A stretch of DNA of 64,000 nucleotides from Pedobacter sp. B4-66 (GCF_018492665.1 NZ_JAFVME010000012.1:62001-126000); one strand, 5' to 3'; shown: positions 16,105 to 25,505, counted from the stretch's first letter. Numbers and translations are program-made. Notes: generated by a model not told the origin, from the letters alone.

Positions 16105-17302
16105 CATAGATGAATCTTCCGTTTGGTTATTATGCATTGGTGCTGGTCCTGAGCAGGAGGGCGGAATCATTGCTGCAAAAAAAATGGGATATAAGGTTTT
16201 GGCGATCGATTATAATCCCAATGCAGAGGGTTTTAGCTTAGCCGACGATCATAGGGTTATTGATATTAAAGATAAGGCTGAAATTTTAGGACTCAGTACT
16301 GCATTTAATATAGCAGGAGTTATTCCGGTGCCATTGGGGAGGTATTTGACTTCCGTAGGCTATATAAATGATGCTTTGAATTTGATCGGGCCTTCTGAAA
16401 AAACTTGTCACATTTGTACTGATAAAACTGCATTTTATCAGGCAGTTCAAAATTCAGATATATTAACGCCTATACAAATTTCATACAATAGCTTAGAGGA
16501 AGCAAAGCTGAATGTTGAAGTAGAAAAATCTATTCCATTTGTGGTAAAGCCTACGCATGGTTCCGGATCTAGAGGGGTGAAAGTCATCAGGGAAATTAAG
16601 GATTGGGTAGAATTAGAGGACGGGGCTTATCAAGACGGAATTCTTATAGAGGATTTTATAGTTGGTACTTCATTGGGAGTTGATGGATGGGTGGAGAATG
16701 GTAACGTAACTGTGCTGTGTGTTAGGGAAAAAAAGTTAACCCCTTTGCCATTCCGTGTAGAATATGCATTTGGAGCGCCTCTGGTACTTCCAAAAATGTC
16801 ACAAGACAGTCTTGATAGAACCATGAACAATGCGGTAATGGCAATTGGACTTGAAAATGGCGTTTTTCATGCGGATCTAATTGTAGATCAAAATAATGAT
16901 GTGTGGATGATCGAAATGGCTCCCAGACCTTCGGGGTTAATGATCTCCAGAAATCTCGTAAAAAGGGCAACTGGTGTTTCTATATTGGATGTTGGCCTGC
17001 AAATTGTGACGAATATTCCAGTGGAGGCCACTATTGAAAATTACGGCTCATATGTTTTACAGTATATTATACCGAATGATTCTGAGTATATTGGTGTAAA
17101 ATCTGCAATTGACGAGGTATATTGTCCTCAGTATGTTATTGAATACAAACCAGGTTCATTTGCTAATGCTACCAATGTACCAACAAATATGGCTGATATA
17201 ATAAAGAACGGATATTTTATTGTTAACGGCAAAAACTTAAATGATGCATTTATTAATGGAGATGATTTTTTAAATAAAATAACGCATAACTATGAAGCTT
17301 AA
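16094..17302 (+). CDS. ATP-grasp ligase in the pseudaminic acid operon
   Basis: Protein of 402 residues. An N-terminal nucleotide-fold domain (LLCIGAGPEQEGGIIAAKKMGY) is followed by an ATP-grasp fold: FVVKPTHGSGSRGV (about 149-162), EDFIVGTSLGVDGWV (186-200), GVFHADLIVD (256-265) and the metal-binding WMIEMAPRPSG (271-281). Such enzymes activate a carboxylate as an acyl phosphate and join it to an amine. It starts 11 bases inside pseF and overlaps the next gene, so it belongs to the Pse operon. Since pseH is absent, it could acylate the 4-amino group of the PseC product. The exact acyl donor cannot be read from the sequence. Confidence 0.75.
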   Translation: MMNNIDESSVWLLCIGAGPEQEGGIIAAKKMGYKVLAIDYNPNAEGFSLADDHRVIDIKDKAEILGLSTAFNIAGVIPVPLGRYLTSVGYINDALNLIGPSEKTCHICTDKTAFYQAVQNSDILTPIQISYNSLEEAKLNVEVEKSIPFVVKPTHGSGSRGVKVIREIKDWVELEDGAYQDGILIEDFIVGTSLGVDGWVENGNVTVLCVREKKLTPLPFRVEYAFGAPLVLPKMSQDSLDRTMNNAVMAIGLENGVFHADLIVDQNNDVWMIEMAPRPSGLMISRNLVKRATGVSILDVGLQIVTNIPVEATIENYGSYVLQYIIPNDSEYIGVKSAIDEVYCPQYVIEYKPGSFANATNVPTNMADIIKNGYFIVNGKNLNDAFINGDDFLNKITHNYEA

Positions 17303-17975
17303 AGATATAGATCAGTCTACCCATGCGGCATCGGCTAAGCATGTAAATTCAAGTCCTATCACCTATCCCGATGAGAGGCTAGTGGCCTTTTTACAGCGAA
17401 GTTTTGGAAATAGGCAGGATAATAAAACGAAAAGTGCTATTGACATAGGATTTGGCTCCGGTAGGCATCTACAGTTGTTAATTGATTTTTGTTTTAAAAC
17501 ATATGGCATTGAATATACTAATGAAGCCATAGCGGTGACATCAGAGCGGTTCAAAAATGAAGATAGACTACAGCAACTATTGTTAGGAGATTACCGAACG
17601 TATGAGTTTGATGTAAAGTTTGATCTTGTAATAGCTTGGGGGCTTATATTTTATAGTACGTATTCTGAAATAGAAAAAGACCTGGCCGCGATGTCAGATG
17701 CTATAAAGGATAATGGTAGAATAATTCTAAATTTTAGAACTACCGATAATTGGTTTTATAAGCTTGGGAAGGAAGTTGATAAGAATTCATATCTATTAGA
17801 TGAAAGAGCTAAAATTTATGAAGGCTACGTTTATACATTTCTAGATTTAGAGCAGATAAAAACAATAATTTCTACTGCCGGTTTGAAGATTGAGTGTGTA
17901 GAGCGGATTGATCTTTGGAAAAACCAATTAGAGGAAAGAAATTCATGGTACATTTGTGAGCTTTCAAAAAAATAA
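17292..17975 (+). CDS. class I SAM-dependent methyltransferase
   Basis: Protein of 227 residues with the SAM-binding motif I AIDIGFGSGRHL (about 49-60), an acidic residue at the end of strand 2 (YGIEYTNEAI), motif at FDLVIAWGLIFY (110-121) and RIILNFR (strand 5). It resembles small-molecule methyltransferases of the Methyltransf_11/25 type. It overlaps the ATP-grasp gene by 11 bases and pseG by 20 bases, so it is embedded in the Pse operon. It may methylate the sugar or the acyl group added by the ATP-grasp enzyme. The position methylated is unknown. Confidence 0.8.
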   Translation: MKLKDIDQSTHAASAKHVNSSPITYPDERLVAFLQRSFGNRQDNKTKSAIDIGFGSGRHLQLLIDFCFKTYGIEYTNEAIAVTSERFKNEDRLQQLLLGDYRTYEFDVKFDLVIAWGLIFYSTYSEIEKDLAAMSDAIKDNGRIILNFRTTDNWFYKLGKEVDKNSYLLDERAKIYEGYVYTFLDLEQIKTIISTAGLKIECVERIDLWKNQLEERNSWYICELSKK

Positions 17976-18903
17976 AAGGATTCTTTTTATAATCCAGGCT
18001 GGCTATTCTGTAGGTTTAGGGCACCTCTATAGGATGAAAAACCTAATTGAGATGCTTCCTCAGGACTGCATGCCTTTTATAATAATTTTGAAGGACAGCG
18101 AATTTGTTATTCCGTCTATTTTGCCGGAAGGATCGACCTTTAAGTATTATTCATCGATTGATGAAGTACCGGGGGAAGTTTATGAGGATTTTAGTTTGCT
18201 TGTAATTGATGTATATAATTTAAAGCAAGGTAAACTGAAGGAATTGAGAGATCGGACAATTATGCCTATAGTAGTATTTGGTTATTCGGGCAAAAAATAT
18301 CAGAATACTCTTGTAGTAAATGTGGCAGAGGGCGGTGGTCCATTTCCAAATACAATAGAAGCAGACATTCTGGAAGGGGCAGCATTTTTTATTTGTAACT
18401 CTTCATTAGAACGTATTAGAAATTCTTATAGTAGGGAGAAGAGTCTTTGTAAGATTTTATGTGTGTTTGGGGGTACTGATCCTGCTAATTTATCTGGAAG
18501 AATGGTTGAGTATGTAAATGAGTTAAATTTGAACTACAATTTCTCTATCATTTCAAATAGTAGTTCGTTAAGGGAGCAGATTCTTCCTGCAAACGTGAGT
18601 GTTAGTGGGCCACATAATAATCTCCCCTCAATATTTTGCTCCTATGATCTGATCATCACCTCTCCCGGTAATATTTATTTTGAAGCGATGATCGTCGGAG
18701 CTCCTGTTATTGCGATAACTCAGAGTGAGAAACAAGAACTGGATTTTAAAGGGTATCCGTGGATATACAAAGTTGAAGAAATGAAAAACTGTCTGTCTTC
18801 ATTAAATGAAATATACTCAAAGGTATATGACTCAAAAGATGGAATTAGACCGGGATCCGGCTTACAAAAAATTATTAATTATATAAATTTAAATTGTCAA
18901 TGA
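17956..18903 (+). CDS. pseG: PseG-type UDP-sugar hydrolase
   Basis: Removes UDP from the fully N-acylated altrose intermediate, releasing the free sugar for PseI. The 315-residue protein has a GT-B fold with the catalytic loop GLGHLYR (20-26, His23), the FGGTDPANLSG nucleotide-binding segment and TSPGNIYFEAMIVGAP in the C-terminal domain. Compared with Campylobacter PseG the glycine loop (GxGH) is kept but flanking residues differ, which fits an altered substituent. The start is GTG 17956 inside the methyltransferase gene. No acetyltransferase domain is fused to it. Confidence 0.82.
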   Translation: MSFQKNKRILFIIQAGYSVGLGHLYRMKNLIEMLPQDCMPFIIILKDSEFVIPSILPEGSTFKYYSSIDEVPGEVYEDFSLLVIDVYNLKQGKLKELRDRTIMPIVVFGYSGKKYQNTLVVNVAEGGGPFPNTIEADILEGAAFFICNSSLERIRNSYSREKSLCKILCVFGGTDPANLSGRMVEYVNELNLNYNFSIISNSSSLREQILPANVSVSGPHNNLPSIFCSYDLIITSPGNIYFEAMIVGAPVIAITQSEKQELDFKGYPWIYKVEEMKNCLSSLNEIYSKVYDSKDGIRPGSGLQKIINYINLNCQ

Positions 18904-19946
18904 AAATAGGGAACCATGAAATAGGGGCAGGAAGAACATATATAATTGCTGAATTATCAGCTAATCATAATCAGTCTCTTGAAACTGCAATTAGGACTAT
19001 CGAGGCAGCGGCAGTAGCAGGTGCTGATGCTATAAAACTTCAGACCTATACCGCAGATACAATTACAATAGATTGTAAGACAAAAGATTTTTCGACTAAA
19101 GAGGATGGCCCCTGGGCCGGGCAAACCTTGCACGAGCTGTATAAGAAAGCATATACACCATGGGAATGGCATGCCGAATTGCAAGCCATTGCAGAAAGAA
19201 ATGGTTTAGGTTTTTTTTCTTCTCCATTTGATCCGACAGCAGTAGAGTTTTTAGAAGAGCTGAATGTTCCTGCCTATAAAATAGCATCGTTTGAAATTAC
19301 TGATATTCCTTTGATTGAGTTGGTCGCTTCTAAAAGAAAACCGATAATTATTTCAACGGGTATAGCTTCTGAGGAAGACATTGAATTGGCATTGGATGCT
19401 TGCAAGCGTATGGGGAATGATGAAATTATATTGTTGAAGTGTACTTCTTCTTATCCTGCACCTATAGAAGAGGCAAATATGGTTATGGTTAAGGATATGG
19501 CAGAAAAATATGGTGTTATTACTGGCTTATCGGATCATACAATCGGTAGTACTGTACCAATAGTATCTGTTTGTTTTGGAGCCAAAGTAATTGAAAAGCA
19601 CTTCATATTAGATCGGTCTGTGGGCGGACCAGATGCATCTTTTTCTATGAATGTACAAGAATTTACGGAGATGGTAAAAGCGGTTAGGGAAGCTGAAAAA
19701 GCAATAGGGGTGATAAATTACACGTTAACTGAGAAGCAGCTTAGCAGCAGAAGTTCCTCGAGATCCTTATACGTTGTTAAAGATATTAAATGTGGGGAAG
19801 TAATTACTGCCGAAAATGTACGGTCAATACGCCCCGGTTTCGGCTTACATCCTAAATATTATAAAGAGATTTTAGGTAAAAAGGTAAATAAAGACTTAAG
19901 TAAAGGTACTAGGCTTTCGTTTGAGCTTATTGATGGGCTAAATTAA
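18900..19946 (+). CDS. pseI: pseudaminic acid synthase
   Basis: NeuB-family enzyme that condenses the 6-deoxy-di-N-acylated altrose with phosphoenolpyruvate. From ATG 18900 it has 348 residues. The NeuB barrel includes YIIAELSANHNQSLETA, GADAIKLQTYTADTIT, SSPFDPTAVEFLEEL, CTSSYPAP and GLSDHTIG. The C-terminal SAF antifreeze-like domain is at about 285-345 (SLYVVKDIKCGEVITAENVRS). The start overlaps the pseG stop by ATGA. The ELSANHNQ signature separates PseI from NeuB (sialic) and LegI. Confidence 0.92.
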   Translation: MKIGNHEIGAGRTYIIAELSANHNQSLETAIRTIEAAAVAGADAIKLQTYTADTITIDCKTKDFSTKEDGPWAGQTLHELYKKAYTPWEWHAELQAIAERNGLGFFSSPFDPTAVEFLEELNVPAYKIASFEITDIPLIELVASKRKPIIISTGIASEEDIELALDACKRMGNDEIILLKCTSSYPAPIEEANMVMVKDMAEKYGVITGLSDHTIGSTVPIVSVCFGAKVIEKHFILDRSVGGPDASFSMNVQEFTEMVKAVREAEKAIGVINYTLTEKQLSSRSSSRSLYVVKDIKCGEVITAENVRSIRPGFGLHPKYYKEILGKKVNKDLSKGTRLSFELIDGLN

Positions 19947-19955
19947 AACCTATTC

Positions 19956-21431
19956 ATGATAAAATTAATAAAGTCCCTTTATACCAACAAAGTAGTCAGT
20001 TTTATGATTACTAAATATTTAGCGTTTGGATTACAGATTATTAATTCTATGCTGATTGCTAAATACTTAGGGCTATATTTTTTTGGTATATATGGTTTTA
20101 TAACGCTTGTCTTGCAGTACATCAATTATACAAATTTCGGTGTTTATTATTCTTATCAAGTAATTTTTGCAAGTAAGAATGAAATGACATCAGAAGAACA
20201 GAAGAGGTTAACCAGCAGTGCTTTTTGGAGTTTGGTTGCTATTAGCATTGCATTGTTTGTAGGTGTTATTGTTGTGCTTTCAGTTGATAGTTTAAATCTT
20301 AATGATAAGTACAATTTCAAAGAATTTATAGTACCGGTTATTACTATTGGTATTTTAGTTCATTTTAATAATCTATTTATAACAATTTTTAGACTATTTG
20401 GAAAAGTAAAAACGATCAACATCTATTCTTTAATACCACCTGTTTTTCAATTTATAGCTCTTTTTGTTTTTAAAGGAAAGGAATTGTTGTGGGCCGTGGT
20501 GTTGGCTCTGTTAATTTCCCATGTTATCGGACTATTATTATTTATTTATTACAGTCCAATTAAGGGGATTGTATTTGGCTTTCCTAAGCTAAGTTATGTA
20601 AAGGAATTATTTAGACGTGGTTTTTTTCTCTTGTGCTATGCACTAAGTTTTTATGGGATTATTATTACAGCAAGAACACTGGTTAGCTACTATTACTCAA
20701 TAGAAGATTTTGCTCTTTTTAACTTTTCGAATAGTATTTCACAAGCAATTTTTCTTTTATTAGGCTCATTGAATTATTTGTTTTATCCAAAACTGATTAA
20801 TGTTCTTAGTAATAAAACGGACAGTCGGGAGCTAATAGACTTTATTGAAAAAATAAGAAAATTCTATTTGACGCTTACCTTGTTGATTATTCTTTTCAGT
20901 TTACTTGCTATGCCTGTACTTTTCCTATATCTGCCAAGTTATCATAAAGCTTCGAAGTCATTACAGTTACTCTTGTTAGGACAATTATTAATTGATAATA
21001 GCTATGGGTATTCAACGTTGTTAGTTCAAAGAGGTAAGGAAAATATTTTGACGATTATTGCATGTTTTACAGCAGCTTTGGTAGCAATCCTTTCGATGAT
21101 ATTCCATCACTTTCAGCTATCTTTTGAGTCGGTTGCAATTGCGGTTGTGATATCGGTTTTGTTTTATAATTTTTTTGTAATTTATTATGGGAATAAGTTA
21201 ACTAGGCAGTTTAGCTCGTTTCTTTCTTTATTTAGATATATTTATAAAGTAGAACTATTTGCCCCAGTAGTATTTTATATTTTCTTGTCATTTATTATTA
21301 AAGAAAATTATTTAGTGATTTCTTTAACCATCGGCCTTTACTTGATATTAAATTATAAGGATTTAAAGAATATTATAAAGGAGTGCTTTAAGATGTTAAG
21401 AAATGAGGAAATATTAGTTCTTAGAAAATAA
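19956..21431 (+). CDS. wzx: Wzx-type polysaccharide flippase, copy 1
   Basis: Integral membrane protein of 491 residues with about 12-14 predicted helices spread over its length. The N-terminal pattern MITKYLAFGLQIINSMLIAKYLGLYFFGIYGFITLVLQY is typical of the MATE/MVF-related Wzx family, with basic residues between helix pairs. It should move the undecaprenyl-linked repeat unit across the inner membrane. It lies 9 bases after pseI, so this flippase is the best candidate for the pseudaminic-acid-containing unit. A second flippase is at 49388-50662. Confidence 0.85.
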   Translation: MIKLIKSLYTNKVVSFMITKYLAFGLQIINSMLIAKYLGLYFFGIYGFITLVLQYINYTNFGVYYSYQVIFASKNEMTSEEQKRLTSSAFWSLVAISIALFVGVIVVLSVDSLNLNDKYNFKEFIVPVITIGILVHFNNLFITIFRLFGKVKTINIYSLIPPVFQFIALFVFKGKELLWAVVLALLISHVIGLLLFIYYSPIKGIVFGFPKLSYVKELFRRGFFLLCYALSFYGIIITARTLVSYYYSIEDFALFNFSNSISQAIFLLLGSLNYLFYPKLINVLSNKTDSRELIDFIEKIRKFYLTLTLLIILFSLLAMPVLFLYLPSYHKASKSLQLLLLGQLLIDNSYGYSTLLVQRGKENILTIIACFTAALVAILSMIFHHFQLSFESVAIAVVISVLFYNFFVIYYGNKLTRQFSSFLSLFRYIYKVELFAPVVFYIFLSFIIKENYLVISLTIGLYLILNYKDLKNIIKECFKMLRNEEILVLRK

Positions 21432-21460
21432 TTTAAAATTTAGGTAAAACGACTACAAAC

Positions 21461-21485
21461 AGTAAATACGGACAAAGTATTTACT
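21461..21485 (+). terminator. AT-rich hairpin after wzx
   Basis: A 9-bp perfect inverted repeat AGTAAATAC / GTATTTACT with a 7-base loop is followed by TTTAGTTTTCTTTG. The stem is AT-rich and therefore weak, so it may only attenuate transcription between wzx and the next gene. Confidence 0.4.
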
Positions 21486-21513
21486 TTTAGTTTTCTTTGT
21501 AATAAAGTATATA

Positions 21514-22593
21514 GTGAAAAACATTTTTTTAGTCCATTCTCCAATTACATTTCTAGTATCAAAAGCTGTTATTGAGCATCTTGGCATTCCTGATGAGGAC
21601 GTCCTGATGATTACAAACGCGTTCACAAATAGTGATCATAGTTTTAAGATGGTTGATATTAGTTCATTCTATTGTAGTAGTACTAAAATGGGAACAATAG
21701 CAAATAGCATAAGATTTTTTAATAGAAACAAATTAATTGACTCGATAATAGATGGATTTGTAGGTTCAGCGCAGTTCAACGCGTATGTTCCAGTCCTGAA
21801 TTATGTGGAGAAAATTGTGGTCACTCATGAAAAATGTGCGAATTTCAATTTTATTGAAGAAGGCTTGGTTCACTATTTCCTGGAAGAAACAATCGATAGT
21901 CATACAGTCGCACACGCCAGGGATTCTTGGCGCACTTCAAGTTTTGATTTAAAACGAATGATACCTGCTGTTTTGTCACTATTAAGGGGGTATAGTCCCA
22001 GACTACAGTCTTTACCTTTTTCATATTCTTGTTATGCAAATTTTAAAGATGTCAATTTTTTTGGGATTACTGAAGAGGTTTTTCCCTTGGCAAATCCATC
22101 AAAAAAACATGTAGTAAAAATCCCGGATAACAAAGGTGTTCAGTCAGCGGAATACAATTTCACTGATTCAATAATTTATATCGGTGATTGCTGTGTTGAT
22201 TTCTACAATTACAGTTGTGAGCTATATTTGCGAGGAATTGAACAGGGCCTTATTACTTATTTAAAACAGAATAACATCAGCCAAATTTTCATAAAATTTC
22301 ATCGCTTAGAAAGCGAAATTGTTAAACAGGCTCAGAGGAATCTTTTTGTAAAGTTCAATATTCACTTAGTTGAGATTCCTAATCCTGTAATAATGGAATT
22401 AGCTTTAAACAAATCAGCAAACTCAATTTTATTTGGTACTTATTCAAGTTTACTTTATTATGCGAGTATAATGGGGCACAGCGCGTATTCCATTTATGGC
22501 CTTCTAGAAGATAAGGAAAAATATAAAGGTATGATTGGGCGTAATATGGATTTTTATTGGGAGAAGGTAGCCTTGTTAAATGTTAACCCGTAA
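21514..22593 (+). CDS. sialyltransferase-like protein, candidate nonulosonate transferase
   Basis: Protein of 359 residues, no signal peptide. The layout resembles GT-B enzymes of the GT52/polysialyltransferase type: an N-terminal Rossmann strand (NIFLVHSPITFLVSKAVIEHL), FNFIEEGLVHYF (acidic pair), IIYIGDCCVDFY, IFIKFHRLE (the place of the KxHP motif that binds CMP) and ILFGTYSSLLYYASIMG (serine pair near the end). These motifs are typical of CMP-sugar-using enzymes. It directly follows the pse genes and flippase, so it may attach the nonulosonic acid. It starts at GTG 21514. The family match is by motif only. Confidence 0.55.
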   Translation: MKNIFLVHSPITFLVSKAVIEHLGIPDEDVLMITNAFTNSDHSFKMVDISSFYCSSTKMGTIANSIRFFNRNKLIDSIIDGFVGSAQFNAYVPVLNYVEKIVVTHEKCANFNFIEEGLVHYFLEETIDSHTVAHARDSWRTSSFDLKRMIPAVLSLLRGYSPRLQSLPFSYSCYANFKDVNFFGITEEVFPLANPSKKHVVKIPDNKGVQSAEYNFTDSIIYIGDCCVDFYNYSCELYLRGIEQGLITYLKQNNISQIFIKFHRLESEIVKQAQRNLFVKFNIHLVEIPNPVIMELALNKSANSILFGTYSSLLYYASIMGHSAYSIYGLLEDKEKYKGMIGRNMDFYWEKVALLNVNP

Positions 22594-22594
22594 C

Positions 22595-23566
22595 ATGGAT
22601 AGTAGATTAAAGGGAAAGAGGATCTTGTTTATTGGTCCGGTATTTCATGATTATCATCAGATAATTATAGGTAAGCTAGAAGAGATGGGGGCGGAGGTCT
22701 CTTTTTTTCCAGAGCGTAGTTATGCAGTGGGGTTTAAATTGGTCAATAATTTCATGCCGGGATATTTAGGCCGTTATCAAGAAATGCACTACAAAAAAGT
22801 GGATTTTTCGTATGAGTATGATTATTTGTTTGTAATCAGAGGTTTTATGATGCCTGCTGAATTTGTAAGTAAATTTAAAGAACTAAATCCCGGAGCGAAG
22901 TTAATTATGTATCAATGGGACTCTCAAAAAGCTAATCCTTTTTCTCATCTTCTCCATTTGTTTAATTTTACTTATTCATTTGATTTTGAAGATTGTAAGT
23001 GTTTTTCGGGTTTGAAATACTTGCCTTTATTTTATTCAGATGACGTAGCTGATTATGTCAGAAACAAAAAGGAAGCTGAATTTGACTTTTTTTTTATGGG
23101 ATTCTTTTTCCCTGAAAGATACAAGGCACTTCTTAAATTTCGTGATTTCGCCAAGGCTAATAATTATAAGTTTAAGGGCTTTCTATATATGCCATTTACT
23201 TCTTATGTCAAGGAAATATTAAAAGGCTCCAAAATAGATCGGAGTGTCGTATCTTTAAAACCTATGAAGAGAAATGATTATTTAACATTTCTTGGAAATA
23301 CAAAAGTTATGGTAGATGTAAGCAATCCCAATCAGACTGGTTTGGCAATGAGAGTAATAGAATCATTGGCTACAAATACAAAGGTGCTTACAAATAACCT
23401 CAGGTTGAAGGAAGACTCAAAAATTTATGATCAAAAATCTATTGCTTTTTTTGATGATAATGCTCCAGTCGTAGACGGCAGCTTTCTGGAAGTTGAGCAA
23501 GAAGATTTAAGAAATCGGGTTTTGACAATAAAACACTGGTTGGACATAATTTTTATGACAGCATAA
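22595..23566 (+). CDS. CgeB-like GT-B glycosyltransferase, copy 1
   Basis: Protein of 323 residues from ATG 22595 (an in-frame ATG at 22580 would overlap the previous gene). It opens with KRILFIGPVFHDYHQIIIGKLEEMGAEVSFFPER, then YDYLFVIRG, IMYQWDS and YSFDFEDCKCF, and ends with VMVDVSNPNQTGLAMRVIESLATNTKVLT. This matches the CgeB / Glyco_trans_1_2 group of GT-B enzymes, where the C-terminal segment binds the nucleotide sugar. The protein at 28038-29045 has the same architecture (IQHPAQAGLTIRTIEALG), so the two are paralogues with probably different linkages. Confidence 0.7.
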   Translation: MDSRLKGKRILFIGPVFHDYHQIIIGKLEEMGAEVSFFPERSYAVGFKLVNNFMPGYLGRYQEMHYKKVDFSYEYDYLFVIRGFMMPAEFVSKFKELNPGAKLIMYQWDSQKANPFSHLLHLFNFTYSFDFEDCKCFSGLKYLPLFYSDDVADYVRNKKEAEFDFFFMGFFFPERYKALLKFRDFAKANNYKFKGFLYMPFTSYVKEILKGSKIDRSVVSLKPMKRNDYLTFLGNTKVMVDVSNPNQTGLAMRVIESLATNTKVLTNNLRLKEDSKIYDQKSIAFFDDNAPVVDGSFLEVEQEDLRNRVLTIKHWLDIIFMTA

Positions 23567-23569
23567 ACT

Positions 23570-24778
23570 ATGAATACTAAATGGCTGACCAATCCTTTCT
23601 TTATTTATTCATTAGGTTTCCTACTGGTTTTTTTGGTATATACTCTTCGTTGGTCTGACAAATATCCCGCTCTTTCTGCTAATCTTATCTTGTTTCTTTT
23701 TGCAACATTTTTAATCTCATTTTTTTTAGCTTTTATTCTTGAGAAGTTTAAAAGAAATGAATTTGCGAAAATTGATCCTGATAAAAACAGGATAATTGTT
23801 ATTTCAACGATATATGCAGGATATTTTTTGGAATTTGCTTATTCAGGTGGTATCCCGATTATTCTTACTATAATAAATCCGGCATACAGCTATAAGGATT
23901 TTACCGGAATTCCAACGTTCCATGTCATACTGGGAACGTATGGTATTTTTTATAGTATTTATCTATTTCACCAATATGTTTGTTCTGAAGAAAAAAGAAA
24001 GGCTTTCATTCTATACATAATTTCTGTTATACCTAATATTTTGGTGATAAATAGAGGTGCTGTAATGATCATATTGATTGCAAGTCTATTCATTTATTTA
24101 ATGGCAATTGGAAAGGTTGGGATTAAGAAAGTCTTAACCATTGTATTGTCGTTATTTATACTGATATATTTTTTCGGGATTATAGGAAATATAAGGTATA
24201 AGGCGAGTAAGGAAGACAAAGCTTATATTTTGCGAATTGGGGGGGCTTCAGATAAATTTATTGAGAGCAACATTCCTCCGGAATACTACTGGGGGTATTT
24301 ATATATCGCTACTCCCATAGGTAATATGCAGAATATTGTGAATAAGAGACAGGAGGATTTTAACCCTAAAAATATCCCCTATTTCATTGCTGCTGAATTG
24401 TTGCCTGATTTTATATCAAAAAGGGTAATTTCATTGCTGTCCTTAGACAGGAATCTCGAACCAGATCGTGCAGAGGATTTTTATGTTATCAGAATATTAA
24501 ATGCACCGACGGTTTACTATAGGTCTTATTACCTGTTAGGTTGGTTCGGGGCATGGTCTATGTATATCTATTCGGCAATGGTTATGCTCTTTTATCCTTT
24601 TATTATCAGTAGGAATTCAAAGTATTATATTACGGGTTGGGCCTGCCTGGCAACAATTATATTACTAAATATATTTAGCAATATGTGGGCTACCGCAGGA
24701 ACAATATTATTTTGGCCGATATTAGCGACTTTAGCATCGAAAATAAAGTTTAGAGAGTTACTAAAGAAAACAGAATAG
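23570..24778 (+). CDS. wzy: Wzy-type oligosaccharide repeat-unit polymerase, copy 1
   Basis: Membrane protein of 402 residues with about 10-11 predicted helices and one larger external loop (about 210-300: IRYKASKEDKAYILRIGGASDKF to NIPYFIAAELLPDF). Wzy proteins have low identity, so the call rests on topology, length and position inside the locus. It would join repeat units in the periplasm. It starts 3 bases after the preceding glycosyltransferase gene. The other polymerase candidate is at 43716-45074. Confidence 0.75.
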   Translation: MNTKWLTNPFFIYSLGFLLVFLVYTLRWSDKYPALSANLILFLFATFLISFFLAFILEKFKRNEFAKIDPDKNRIIVISTIYAGYFLEFAYSGGIPIILTIINPAYSYKDFTGIPTFHVILGTYGIFYSIYLFHQYVCSEEKRKAFILYIISVIPNILVINRGAVMIILIASLFIYLMAIGKVGIKKVLTIVLSLFILIYFFGIIGNIRYKASKEDKAYILRIGGASDKFIESNIPPEYYWGYLYIATPIGNMQNIVNKRQEDFNPKNIPYFIAAELLPDFISKRVISLLSLDRNLEPDRAEDFYVIRILNAPTVYYRSYYLLGWFGAWSMYIYSAMVMLFYPFIISRNSKYYITGWACLATIILLNIFSNMWATAGTILFWPILATLASKIKFRELLKKTE

Positions 24779-24829
24779 ATATTATTGAAATGATAGGTGG
24801 TTTGTTTAATAAATGTAGAGGGAAGGTAG

Positions 24830-25474
24830 ATGAATAACTTAGTATTACTTTTCAAGCGATGTCAGATATCACAAAGCAATTTTATAATAGTGCTATTTAG
24901 AGCTTTATTAGTTAAAATGCTTTACAATAAATTTTTTATACTTCATCCAAAAGTAAGAATTAGAGGTATAAAAAATATTGAGACTGCTTATAGATTGAAT
25001 ATTGGAGTAATGGATGTTGGATTTAGCCATAAATCGGATAAAACTTATTTGAATATAAGGGGCAAGTTCGTTTTAAATGGAGATTATTATATTGGAAGGG
25101 GTAGCAGATTGGATATTGGACCGAATGCGATAGTTAAGATCGGAAAAGGGGGATTTACGAATGTACAGAATACCTTTATTATCACTAATAAATTGGAAAT
25201 CGGGGATAACTGCGTTATCTCTTGGAATTGTCAGTTTCTAGATAATGATTTCCATGAAATTCAGTATGAAGGTAAAAAGGAAAAGAGGAATGAGATCATA
25301 ATAGGAGATAATGTATGGATTGGCTGTGGTGTTTCTATCTATAAAGGTACGGTTATTCCAGATGGTTGTGTTATTGCCTCGAATTCAGTTGTAAGAGGTG
25401 TTTTTACCAAGCCGAATTCGGTTATTGCAGGAAATCCTGCTAAGACAATAATCAATGACGTAACCTGGAGCTAA
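24830..25474 (+). CDS. left-handed beta-helix acyltransferase
   Basis: Protein of 214 residues. The first 40 residues are basic and hydrophobic. From about 75 on, hexapeptide repeats are visible (YYIGRGSRLDIGPNAIVKIG, NKLEIGDNCVISWNCQF, IIIGDNVWIGCGVSIYKGTVIPDGCVI). DNDFHEI holds the likely catalytic histidine, and VIAGNPAKTI closes the domain. It is a WcaF/LacA-like O- or N-acetyltransferase, probably decorating a sugar of the repeat unit. The donor is presumably acetyl-CoA; the acceptor is unknown. Confidence 0.75.
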   Translation: MNNLVLLFKRCQISQSNFIIVLFRALLVKMLYNKFFILHPKVRIRGIKNIETAYRLNIGVMDVGFSHKSDKTYLNIRGKFVLNGDYYIGRGSRLDIGPNAIVKIGKGGFTNVQNTFIITNKLEIGDNCVISWNCQFLDNDFHEIQYEGKKEKRNEIIIGDNVWIGCGVSIYKGTVIPDGCVIASNSVVRGVFTKPNSVIAGNPAKTIINDVTWS

Positions 25475-25505
25475 AATTAAGGTTGAATTAAGATTTAAGT
25501 AAATT

